Source: Silene noctiflora (taxonomy: Eukaryota; Streptophyta; Magnoliopsida; Caryophyllales; Caryophyllaceae). From it: 25,522 nt of DNA. Below the pieces are notes generated by a model. It ran no database searches. It had not been told where the DNA came from and saw only the letters and a list, made by a program, of their open reading frames with translations. Of the stretch, positions 14,001 through 22,255 are shown in pieces. The DNA lies in NCBI GenBank assembly GCA_009801015.1, contig VHZZ01002526.1, positions 8,697 through 34,218 on the forward strand, given 5' to 3'. A program made the position numbers and the translations under genes. Positions within the stretch are counted from its first letter, which is position 1. Every line of letters starts with the position of its first letter.

Positions 14001-14900
14001 TGAGAAAGAAACCTTTAGAAGCAGAGTAAACTGGATCCACAAATGATGGATAAAGACCAGCAGACGATGCCATATTGATGATAACTCCTGGTGTTTTAGC
14101 AGCTAGCATTGCTCGAAGCTGAAAAAAAAAAGAAATTGGATGTGACGCTAGTACTGAAATAGGATGAAGTTGAGCAGGGAATGAAAAGGGAAGAGGTACC
14201 GCTAAAATGGTACAGTGAATGACGGCAACAAGGTTGACATTAATTGTACGTTTCCATGTAGCAGAGCCATCAGTTGGGTCGTTGTGTAATGGGACAGCAG
14301 TAGAAATTCCAGCATTATTAATGCAAATATCCAAGCCACCATATGTTTGAAGGTGCTTGGCGAAAGCAGAAGACAGGTCACCTGCGAGAACAAACACGAA
14401 AACAAAGAGTCGTATATGTCTGTCTTCAAGGTTGGCTAGTAGATAGAACCAGAATACAATAACAATAACAATAAAAATTGAGTAGCAAACATCAAACATT
14501 AACAAGTAAATAAATAAATAAAATGGTAGTATACTGTACCCGAATTGGTGACATCGCATCTGACGAAAAGCGCAGAGGGGAATTTAAGATTGTGATGAAA
14601 CTTAGCATTTATCTTCTCAATCACGGCAGTGACTTGCTTCCCCTTCTCCTCCGAATAGTCAACGACTGTAACAAATATCCCTCTTTCTGCAAATGCTATG
14701 CTAATAGCTTCACCTGAATAACACCAAGTAATAATTGAACAAACAGATTTTATTTTTAAGTATAATAATAAACCAAAAACAATGGATCCAGCTTCAAGGG
14801 ATGTCTTGCGGTAGATTATTGAGTGTATGAAAATAAAAACACTACCGATGCCTGAAGCCCCGCCTGTGACCAATGCTGAAAGCCCGGGTTTCAGTTCCAT
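2046..14900 (-). CDS. NQR: SDR-MDR fusion oxidoreductase, peroxisomal NQR-like
   Basis: Eighteen exons read in the minus direction: 14900-14846, 14713-14540, 14381-14200, 14118-14013, 13177-13101, 11983-11896, 11753-11564, 10413-10287, 8847-8767, 8049-7948, 7838-7743, 7570-7496, 6970-6851, 5019-4891, 4033-3956, 2919-2833, 2342-2256, 2096-2046. All borders are GT-AG and the frame closes, giving 634 residues. Residues 1 to about 250 are a short-chain dehydrogenase: TGGASGIG at 12-19 binds the nucleotide, NNAG is at 98-101, and the catalytic set is N124, S155, Y168, K172 (YSASK). A linker follows. Residues 291-634 are a medium-chain quinone-oxidoreductase/ZADH2-type domain, with AGVNASD at 327-333 and AAAGGTG at 440-446. 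The Cys and His zinc ligands of alcohol dehydrogenases are absent, as expected in this branch. The C-terminus AKL is a PTS1 signal, so a peroxisomal matrix location is inferred. The domain order matches Arabidopsis At1g49670. A role in reducing quinones or reactive carbonyls is family knowledge; the substrate is unknown. The ATG at 14900 has G at -3 and +4. The introns carry several mobile elements. Confidence 0.93.
4581..4802. mobile_element. Stowaway MITE (Tc1/mariner-type)
   Basis: The left end is CTCCCTCCATCCCAAAATAA and the right end, read inward, is GTTCCTCCATCCCAATATTA, with 18 of the first 22 positions matching. TA lies on both sides (4579-4580 and 4803-4804), the target duplication of mariner-like elements. 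The element is 222 bp, AT-rich and has no coding capacity. It sits in the NQR intron between exons 4891-5019 and 3956-4033, starting about 90 bp past the splice donor. Confidence 0.85.
5850..6290 (-). pseudogene. Decayed LINE reverse-transcriptase fragment
   Basis: On the minus strand, conceptual translation resembles plant non-LTR retrotransposon (LINE) ORF2. From about 6285 downward it reads a LIP segment, then NDCRPISLV (compare the family motif NDFRPISLV), an in-frame stop, a QILDD segment after another stop, then [28 protein letters not shown] and RRPLSSFLF. The last corresponds to the family's RQGDPLSPFLF block. Stops and frame damage make it non-functional. The catalytic Asp-Asp box was not found. 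It lies in the 1.8 kb NQR intron, in the same orientation as the gene. Confidence 0.68.
7000..7241. mobile_element. GC-rich hAT-type MITE
   Basis: The 242-bp insert is much more GC-rich than its surroundings. Its ends are TAGACCTGGCC at the left and TAGAGGTGGCC read inward from the right, the TAGAGGTGG-type terminus of hAT elements. It is flanked by ATTACCAA (6992-6999) and ATTACTAA (7242-7249), an 8-bp target duplication with one mismatch, as hAT transposases make. It has no coding capacity. It lies in the NQR intron just upstream (in transcript sense) of the exon at 6970-6851. Confidence 0.75.
8848..10286. other. Long NQR intron, nothing recognised
   Basis: This 1.44 kb intron separates the exon ending GVNASD from the exon starting VNFSSG. 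Short G- and C-rich patches occur (for example around 9420-9435), but I saw no mobile-element termini, coding similarity or RNA gene. Confidence 0.5.
10571..10905. mobile_element. Solo LTR of an LTR retrotransposon
   Basis: The 335-bp segment starts TGTCACGG and ends TCCGACA, the TG...CA termini of an LTR with the short inverted repeat TGTC/GACA. It is flanked by a perfect 5-bp duplication, TATAG at 10566-10570 and TATAG at 10906-10910. No second LTR or internal region is next to it, so it is read as a solo LTR left by recombination. An AATAAA at 10737-10742 weakly suggests plus orientation. It sits in the NQR intron between exons 11564-11753 and 10287-10413. Confidence 0.65.
11984..13100. 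other. NQR intron with a 33-bp direct repeat
   Basis: This 1.1 kb intron holds no recognised gene or complete mobile element. A 33-bp segment at 13006-13038 recurs at 13061-13093 with a few mismatches (both start AAAGTAATATGAC, and end GAGGGTAGAC or GAGGATAGAC). The second copy ends 7 bp from the splice donor of the exon at 13177-13101. An A/T run lies near 12170. Confidence 0.6.
13346..13380. other. Assembly gap (35 Ns)
   Basis: There are 35 consecutive Ns inside the NQR intron 13178-14012, followed directly by a G-rich run (GGGGGGGAGGGAG). The true length and content of the gap are unknown. No exon is missing, because the flanking exons join in frame and the protein matches its family without a break here. 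Confidence 0.95.
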
Positions 14901-15006
14901 TACCACCGGCTATTCCTATCAATATTTCAATCCCCGAACCTCCTTTATGAATTATCACTGCCGTAATTAGATCCTCGATTATTAATGGCCTTTTTGTCCA
15001 CGTCCA

Positions 15007-15013
15007 GTATATA
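15007..15013 (-). promoter_or_regulatory. Possible TATA box of NQR
   Basis: On the minus strand TATATAC lies about 107 bp upstream of the NQR ATG at 14900, a plausible TATA position if transcription starts near 14980. It lies just inside the gene-proximal edge of the Stowaway MITE at 15030-15286. This is a weak call because such motifs are common in AT-rich DNA. Confidence 0.25.
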
Positions 15014-15029
15014 CTATTCATCAATCATA

Positions 15030-15286
15030 CTCCCTCCATTCAACTCCACACTACCACTTTCTTTTTTCACGTTTGTCAACGCGTATTTTACGCGGTAAAT
15101 ATTGTTAGCTACGTATTTGCAAAAATTATAAATGTTAGATATTTATAATATACTCGTAAAGACGAATCAAACAAGATCCCACATGAATATAATTTCATTT
15201 ACGTATTGAGAGAAAATTGAATTTGAATACTCGTTTGTGAATAGTGTGCAAATAGATAGTGGTAGTGTGGAGTTGAATGGAGGGAG
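15030..15286. mobile_element. Stowaway MITE in the NQR promoter
   Basis: This 257-bp element has termini starting CTCCCTCCATTCAACTCCAC. The first 29 bases are a perfect inverted match to the last 29. TA flanks it at 15028-15029 and 15287-15288. Perfect terminal repeats and clean target duplications suggest a fairly recent insertion. It lies 130 bp upstream of the NQR start codon. The open frame at 15237-15425 partly overlaps it and is not a gene. Confidence 0.9.
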
Positions 15287-17041
15287 TATATATTATTCTC
15301 TTTCAGCTCCGTTTAAGTTTAAAATTGGTCAAATACTAACTCAACCGTATAGACATGGACATAATTCTTACACTGCAAATGCAATCTTAAGTCATTCACG
15401 CAATATATACAACTATACAAGATAAACTAGCATGTGAACAAGATGTCATAGACACAAAGAACATGGTAGAAAGATAGAATAATTGTTTTTAATATTACTA
15501 AAAGATAAAGTCTAGGGTAAAATTAACCAAAAAAAAAGTGTAAACTATTAATCGGGACAAAGGGACTGTGTGTTACAAATTCTATATTAATGAATCCAAG
15601 TTTGAAAAATAGAAAAACATCAAAAATTAGCAGTAATTATTTTATATGAATAGCTTTTGTTACCGTAACGCTCTACGTGTTTATTAAAAGAATCAATCGG
15701 TTATATGATTGAAAAGGTGAAAATATTATTTTAGTAGTTTGTAAATCATCTTTGATGATGTGTGGTATACTATTGTTACTTGTTTTCGTTATAAGATCGG
15801 TACGCCTGTTAATTACGGATAATATTTTATATCTAACTTAATTGTATTATTAATATCATAAATTAATTGTATGTAATGATATAATATTATTTTTATTATT
15901 ATAATAATAATAATAAGTTAACACAAACATAATTTAACTTAAAGTGTCTTCTGATTGTAGCAAACTTTCTTTTTGGACATCTTACTATTATTATATTTCG
16001 TAGATTTTAACATTTAAAAGTATTCGAGGACATCTCTATATAGGAATTTTTTTTAAAAAAAATTGTGCTTTAACACAGAATCTACACTAATTATAAGGAG
16101 AGTGAGGAAGTGACCTTACCGAGCACGCATGTATTATGGTGGTAGATGGTAGTTAATTATCTTGAGATAATACGAGTGTTGATTTTCGCAATACAATTTT
16201 TACTCACTATAATACATCTTTTCCCTTCATGCCCCTCTCATTTCACCCACCTCATTTCTTTTCAAATTGTACTACAAAGAAAAGGAGAAAAAATGAACCT
16301 AAATTAATTGACTACATTTACGTATGGTAACCCTCAATTACACCAGCCACCACCTATCACCTACCACCCAAATCTCCAGCCACCCTTCCTCCTTCTCCAC
16401 TGCCGACCACTTTCAATCGACCTTCCACCTAGCCTCGTCGTCGTCGCCTGAAAACTACCATCGTCCCTCCCTTTTGCATCTGCACCACCTCGATCCTCTG
16501 CTGCACTCGCCACCAACGACCAGTCATATCACCATCACCAAACGACCCAAAATAACTCCAAATCCAAAATTAACCTCAAAAATACTAGAAAAGCATTAAT
16601 TTAATGTGTAATTTGCAACTAACGAATTAATGACTTATTTTATGTTTAATCTGTTATCATAATTCAAGAAATTTGATTGATTTTGAGAAGTTTGCGTAGT
16701 TAGTAATGAAATAACTTAGGTATAGAGTTTTTTTTCATTTAGAGATATGTGAATGAAAAATATTGTGTAAAAAGTACTGAGATTAGTAAAAAAACCTACT
16801 ACACAAATCAATTATGGATGATATTAGTGGAGATTAATACAACACTCTCCACCTCTTTCATTCTCTAAAAAAAATGACTATTAACCCAACGCCCCAACCT
16901 CTATATTTTTAGTAAAATCATGCTCCGTATTATATTTTTGAAAATTCATAATTCATAATTCATAATTCATACTAGTTGAGTAGACAAGAAAAGGCAAATA
17001 GAAGGTTGGGTGGGGTTGAATCGGTTGAGAGTTAGGGGAGA
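15287..17041. other. Divergent spacer between NQR and ARMC6
   Basis: This 1.75 kb AT-rich spacer should carry the ARMC6 promoter and distal NQR promoter sequence. It includes a TTA/TAA microsatellite at about 15893-15916 and a pyrimidine-rich, C-rich patch at about 16330-16560. That patch makes a Ser/His/Pro-rich 91-codon open frame (16324-16599), which I regard as compositional. Four tandem copies of AATTCAT lie near the ARMC6 start. No RNA gene was recognised. Confidence 0.55.
16943..16970. repeat. (AATTCAT)x4 tandem repeat
   Basis: Four exact copies of the 7-bp unit AATTCAT lie about 70 bp upstream of the ARMC6 ATG, in its probable 5' leader or core promoter. Copy number could vary between accessions. 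Confidence 0.9.
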
Positions 17042-20000
17042 ATGGGCGGGGCGACTAGAGGGAAGAAGACGAAGATATCTCAAGAAGCGTTCGATGAATT
17101 AGTGAGAGAGAATGTTGATGATTTGGGGATGGATCGGAGTGAAGCTGTTGAAGACGCCATCGAAACACTCACTCTTCAAGGCGTGGATCTCTCTGGCATC
17201 ATCACCTCCGACTCCGACACTCCTCATCCCGTACTCGATACTCTAAATAAACTCAATCAATCTGCTGATTTAGAACAAGATTTATCAGCGACATTGCTCC
17301 ACCATTTTGCTCTTCTCTGTGCTGCTCCTGACGACGCTGCTATCGCCTCTCGAAACGGCGCCGTTCAAACTCTCACCTCCATCTGCTCTAAGCTTTCCAC
17401 CTCTTCCGATCCAAAACTCGTCATTTCTGCACTCTCCGCTCTATCTTCTTTGCTACGCGGTATGTATGTATGTATGTATGTATGTATGTATATGTATATA
17501 TGTCTCCATATCTCATTTAATTAATTAATTAATTAATTAATTATTATCTTCTGTTTCGTTTAATTGAATTTGATTATTACTGTATTTGATATACCCTACT
17601 TACAGATGTCCAGAGTAATGAAACCTTTGCAAGGTGTGGCGGGCCTGACATTATCGTAGCTATTATCTTGTCTAAACAACAACAGCAACAAGACTCCGTC
17701 GACTTGCTGAATGCTTGCTTTTCTGTCATTGCTGCCTCTGCAACCGGCTCTGAAATCCTCAAGGAATCCTTTGTTAACCTTAATGTCGACCAACTCATCA
17801 TCAATGCTTTTAATCAAATTCAACCGCCCAGCATTCCCGCTGCACTCTATGACGCTATTCGTGTTTTACTAACTTCTGATGATCACCGTGTTGCTGCTTC
17901 TCAAGTACTTAACACATTCTTACTTTCCTGCTTTTTTATTTTTATTTTTAATGCCAACTAACCAACAACTTATTCTCTTACTTTCAGGTCTTCGGATATG
18001 CTCGCCGATTTGCCAAGCTTGGAATTGCTGACGCTCTTGCTCACTCCCTTCGCCTGGGTCTTACTTCATCTAGCCTCGTTTCAGCAAGTGTTGCTCTTAA
18101 GGCTGTTGTTGTCAATGTAATATATTCGTGTCTTTCACCTTCTTTGCTTACCCATATACTCGTCATAACTCTTTTTTTTTCAAACTTATTCTACACATTT
18201 ATACCTTGTAGTTAGCTCACCGACTCTTCTATTGATTTTTCTTTATGTGATCACAGGATGATATTTGCAGATCTGTCGCTGATAAGGGCGGCATTGATGC
18301 TGTTCTCCGATGTATTGATGACAGTGGTGAAGAATACAACACGGCTGTAGCCTGCTCTTGTTGCTCTCTACTGTGTAAGGTAAGTTGTACGCATACTTAG
18401 GTCATCCTCGTCACTAGTGCAAAGTTTCTTGCCTCTGAAAATCAAAGTAATGTCAGAGAAGTTTATTAAGGTTGAGAGACATTCCCATGCCATCGTGGAA
18501 TATAGGTACAGAAACGATGAAATGTTGCAAGCTTCCTTCTGTTCATATTGATCTAAAATCTGAACTAATCTTTTCTTGTTTCCCAATAAGCTTATTAATT
18601 ACTCCCTCCATCCCAATGAATTGAATTCAACAAGCGCCCTCTTTATTTGGGGAGCATATGTGACTTCTGCGCCTGTATGAGACCTACCCTATTTTTGTAC
18701 GGACTACTTCCCAGTTAGAAATGATTTCATTTTGAAAACATGTACTCTACCAGTCTCAGCTGATTGGGAATAGACCTTGTTTGATCGGTACTTGTTCCAT
18801 TAATTTTAATTGGTATGATGGATTAAAAAAACATGGCTCTCTTAACTTTCACTATGGGCTGGGGGCTGGGGCTAGGGAAAGCCTTTTTTTTTCCCCATCA
18901 GAAGTAAACAGGAAAGTCTACAGTTTTTAGTTCTGTGAGAGAAAATATGAGCTTCCCTACTTAATTTACGAGGAATAAACTAACAGAAAGATAATGAAAG
19001 GCACAGGAAAGTTTAGGGATATCCTTGATCACGCTTTCGGTGCTATGGTTTACACCTTCAACCTAAAGAAGCTGCAACAGGAGCTGAAGACAGTCGGAGG
19101 ATATATCCACATGGAAGTTCTTCTTCCTATAGGCCCAGTCAAGAGTCAAGACACTAACTTAATACCCAGTGCTTTCGGTAGGGTCCTTCAGCACACAAAC
19201 TGTGACCTTGCCGAAAAAAAAATCATTCCAGCCGTATCGAAAATAAGAAACCCTACACCCTTCCTCTTATCTTTTTGTCCAAGCCGCATCGACTTTGATT
19301 CTAAAAGTTTGGCCTCTCCCTTAGTTCCTTTCCTATAAGATGAGGAGGATGACTCTCAGTGAGTCTCTTTCTCTTCTCGGCAAGCTCACTAAAACCGGAT
19401 TGCTTCGGTATTTTCCTCCCATACCCTGTATATATCAGCACAACTAGCTTTATATACTTCAATAATACTACTGAAGGAAGAAATCCATCTCAGACCACCA
19501 TATTTTCTAGACTTCTAGAGTCCAAATAGTGTAAAGAAGGTATAGAAATGTACAGATCCCTCTGAAATCTTCCTTGAGTTTGAAGAGCTTTGCACAGACA
19601 ACTTTTATTGTTATGATATAACCGTAACTTTAACTTTTTTAACGCTATAAGATCTAAATTGTGTCTGTGTTGTGTTCTATTTTTTACAATGGCCTGGCTG
19701 ACTGGCTATCTGGCTGTCAGCCTATGATTTGTACATCTCTATTGTACCAATCCATTAATTGTATCTTCAGCTTTATTCATTGTTATCTGATGTATGATGT
19801 GAATAGTTGGCAGGAAGTGACCATAACAAAAGTGCTATAGTGGAGAAAAGAGGTATAGATAGACTGATTAGACTCTCTGCTAGATTTGCGGATGATCCCT
19901 CGGTGATACAAGAGGTAATGAATGTCTATACTGATGAATTTTTGTCTGATCTTTCTTTGCCTGCAATCTTGTTCAGATTATTGGCATATAAAAATTATGT

Positions 20001-21010
20001 AGAATTTAGTTTTGGTCATCTTCGTCCTTCGATTGTATGAATGTCATCTGTTATCCTGCTTTAAAATTGCACCTTTTTTTTTTTCGATTTCATTTTTTGA
20101 CCCACCGCTGTACTTGTTGAGCAAGGTTGGTACTGATAAGTGAGACAATAGGAATGGCATTTAAGGCCTTGTGGAAATGAATGGCATAAAAGAAATCCTT
20201 GGATATCTATGCACCGCTCATCTGCTTTCTTGATTACTGTACCAAATGACTGATCATGTCATTTTCTTCTCTGATGTCGCCAGTTGCTTGGTGATTACAG
20301 GACTGAATTGTGTGTCAGTGTTATCCTCTATTAGATTCTGATAATGTGTCATTTTGTGCATACATAGTGAATAACATGTTGTTCAAATATTAATGTACAC
20401 CGTTAAGTCATGTTTCTCCTCTATATATATATTTGAAGCTTAGTGTGCTATGATAACGGAACTCTGTAGTTTTTTAATTTGGTATCCCATATTGCATTTG
20501 GATACTCCATAATATATTATTATTTCGTGCTTGACCTTATACTTTCTTGCGTACTGGTAATGGTGACTTCTTTTTGCTGTTTAATTGTGGTGGATGGTTG
20601 AACAGTCGTAATTATATGCTATTACAGGTTATGTACATCATCAGCGTGCTTTGTCTAAGATCTCCTGATCATTCATCTCGCGCTATGGAAGCGGGAGCAG
20701 GAGATTTAGCAATACAAGCCATGCAGACATTTCCTGCTTCTCAGCAACTGCAGAAGAATGCTTGTCTCATGATACGAAATCTTGTTGTCAGAAACCCAGA
20801 AAATAGGTAAATGCCAACTTGTCCAGCCTCATTGTGATGCATTGGTAAATGCCAAGTGCTTCATATTTCTTTCTATCTATAAACAGGAAAAATTTGCTCG
20901 ACAATGGTGTGGAGCAAATCATTAGAAAAGCCAGAAAAAGCCATGGGAATTGCAAGGATGCTGCAACTGACGCACTTCGAGATTTGGGGCTTGCTAATTA
21001 CAATTCATAG
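17042..21010 (+). CDS. ARMC6: Armadillo repeat-containing protein 6 homologue
   Basis: Seven exons: 17042-17459, 17606-17904, 17988-18116, 18257-18379, 19807-19914, 20628-20806, 20887-21010. All introns are GT-AG, and the frame closes on TAG at 21008-21010, giving 459 residues. Residues about 11-55 (KISQEAFDELVREN, then DLGMDRSEAVEDAIETL) are the conserved N-terminal segment of ARMC6-family proteins. The rest is alpha-helical armadillo-type sequence, with recognisable helix pairs at about 324-359 (KRGIDRLIRLSARFADDPSV) and 375-418 (MEAGAGDLAIQAMQTFP). Length is close to the 450-500 residues usual for the family. ARM repeats form a protein-binding superhelix; the partner and pathway of plant ARMC6 are not known to me. 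A short QQQQQ run lies in exon 2. The ATG has A at -3 and G at +4. The first donor lies inside a (GTAT)8 microsatellite, and intron 4 (1.4 kb) holds an unassigned ORF. The gene is divergent from NQR and convergent with CYP40. Confidence 0.92.
17460..17491 (+). repeat. (GTAT)8 microsatellite at the ARMC6 first splice donor
   Basis: Eight exact GTAT units begin at the first base of ARMC6 intron 1, so the repeat supplies the GTATGT donor and six further identical GTATGT hexamers spaced 4 nt apart. It is followed by related ATGTAT sequence. Confidence 0.93.
17517..17542. repeat. (TTAA)6 microsatellite
   Basis: Six TTAA units plus TT lie in ARMC6 intron 1, between the GTAT repeat and the acceptor at 17605. 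It is likely polymorphic. Confidence 0.9.
18380..19806. other. ARMC6 intron 4 with an unassigned 114-codon ORF
   Basis: This 1.43 kb intron is far longer than its neighbours. At 18602 a Stowaway-like left end (CTCCCTCCATCCCAATGAA) follows TA, but no convincing right end was found. An ATG-initiated plus-strand frame of 114 codons (18994-19338) starts MKGTGKFRDILDH and contains GGYIHMEVLLPIGPV. I do not recognise it, and it could be a captured gene piece or chance. An insertion probably enlarged the intron. Confidence 0.45.
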
Positions 21011-22255
21011 TTTGTACGGTTTACTAAACTTTGAATGATCACCTTCTTTTTCACTGGAACTGGTTGCAAAGTTTTGTATACTAGAATCTGAGCTCATGTA
21101 TACATGGGTTGCTCATATGATCAGAGAATTGAGATGCCCATTCATTTTGGCTTTGTTGATGCTTTTTTGTGCATTTGATCACCAGTCCCAGACACCAGGA
21201 ATATCACTTCTTTTCCAGTGGTAAGAGTGGAATTCTGTCTCCTTAAGCATGAAACAAGCTTCACTGCACATTTGATTTGGCTTTATTAATGCTCTATTGC
21301 GAATTTGATCACCAAAGCAGAATGGGGTCCCAAAAGCATGAAACAAGCTTCATTCTCCTTTATCAATCTAACGAACGAGGATTTCACATTTGAAACATGA
21401 TCAACACAGACAATAGTACCTTGAGAGATTGAAATCCTAATTGGTACGCTGTATTCAATTGCTTTTCCTGTGCTAAATGGAAAATGTGCAGTACAACCCG
21501 ATTTCAGTCGTAGTCAATTTTCTTATTTTCATTTAACCTTGGTTATCTTCATTCTCTTTCATCTACTAAAACTTGGTGCTCAAATACTTAAATGGGAATG
21601 AAATAAAGGGAGTACTTTATAAAGTATAGGTGGGTAGCTCACATAAAATTTTGCAGAACATTGGTTCACCAACATTCTATCCCACTTTAACAAATTTGCA
21701 CGAGACGTACTCCGTCTTGCCAAAAGAAGCTTTAGACATAAGTTCAAAATACTGATACAAATGGATTGAATAGTCAAAACTGCATAAAATTCAGTTGATA
21801 AAAAACCATTATATTTTTCTAGTTTCTCTTTTATGTTTTGAGAGCTTGCGCAGGCATCGTCTGAATTGCCTCCATTGTAGTTCAACAGAACCTGTACCCC
21901 ACATCGGACAAAACACATTAGATTGAGGCAGATTTATGCATCATTATCCAACGCATTAGATACTGCTCTAAAATCTACACACTGAATTGTTCAGCATACA
22001 GGGTGATGCCGTTGATAATGTGTTAATCTAGAAATTTATTGCACCTCATAATACCTCACAAAGCTGGATAAAAAAATTGTAACCAAATTGCTCAAATCAC
22101 TTGCTCTTTAGAAAAAAAATATAAATCTTAGCATATAAAGCAATATAGCATATATACACAAAGATTCAGATCACAAGCTAATACGGAGTAGTACCTTTAT
22201 AGAAAAGCAAATCTGAATGAGTCATGATCACACCATAGATGAAGTAGTGGGAGAA
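21011..22255. other. Convergent spacer between ARMC6 and CYP40
   Basis: The spacer holds the 3' UTRs of both genes. The phrase GGCTTTRTTRATGCT recurs at about 21149 and 21281, together with the shared text AGCATGAAACAAGCTTCA (about 21246 and 21334), which shows a small local duplication. The minus-strand frame at 21580-21918 does not match CYP40 and looks non-coding. No mobile-element pair or RNA gene was recognised. Confidence 0.5.

Noticed and set aside
14842-15021. An upstream ORF (ATG at 15021) overlapping the NQR start in another frame.
   Set aside because: It would be translated only if transcription starts upstream of 15021; a likely TATA motif at 15013-15007 places the start downstream. 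No transcript data.
16324-16599. 91-codon Ser/His/Pro-rich frame in the spacer.
   Set aside because: Low-complexity, pyrimidine-rich composition explains the open frame; no domain or family resemblance.
18602-18830. A third Stowaway MITE in ARMC6 intron 4.
   Set aside because: Only the left terminus after TA is convincing; the best right-end candidate near 18815 is too diverged to call.
21580-21918. 112-codon minus-strand frame downstream of CYP40, considered as a further CYP40 exon.
   Set aside because: The true C-terminal exon (ending KMFL, TAA) lies at 22309-22256; this frame has no TPR or cyclophilin similarity.
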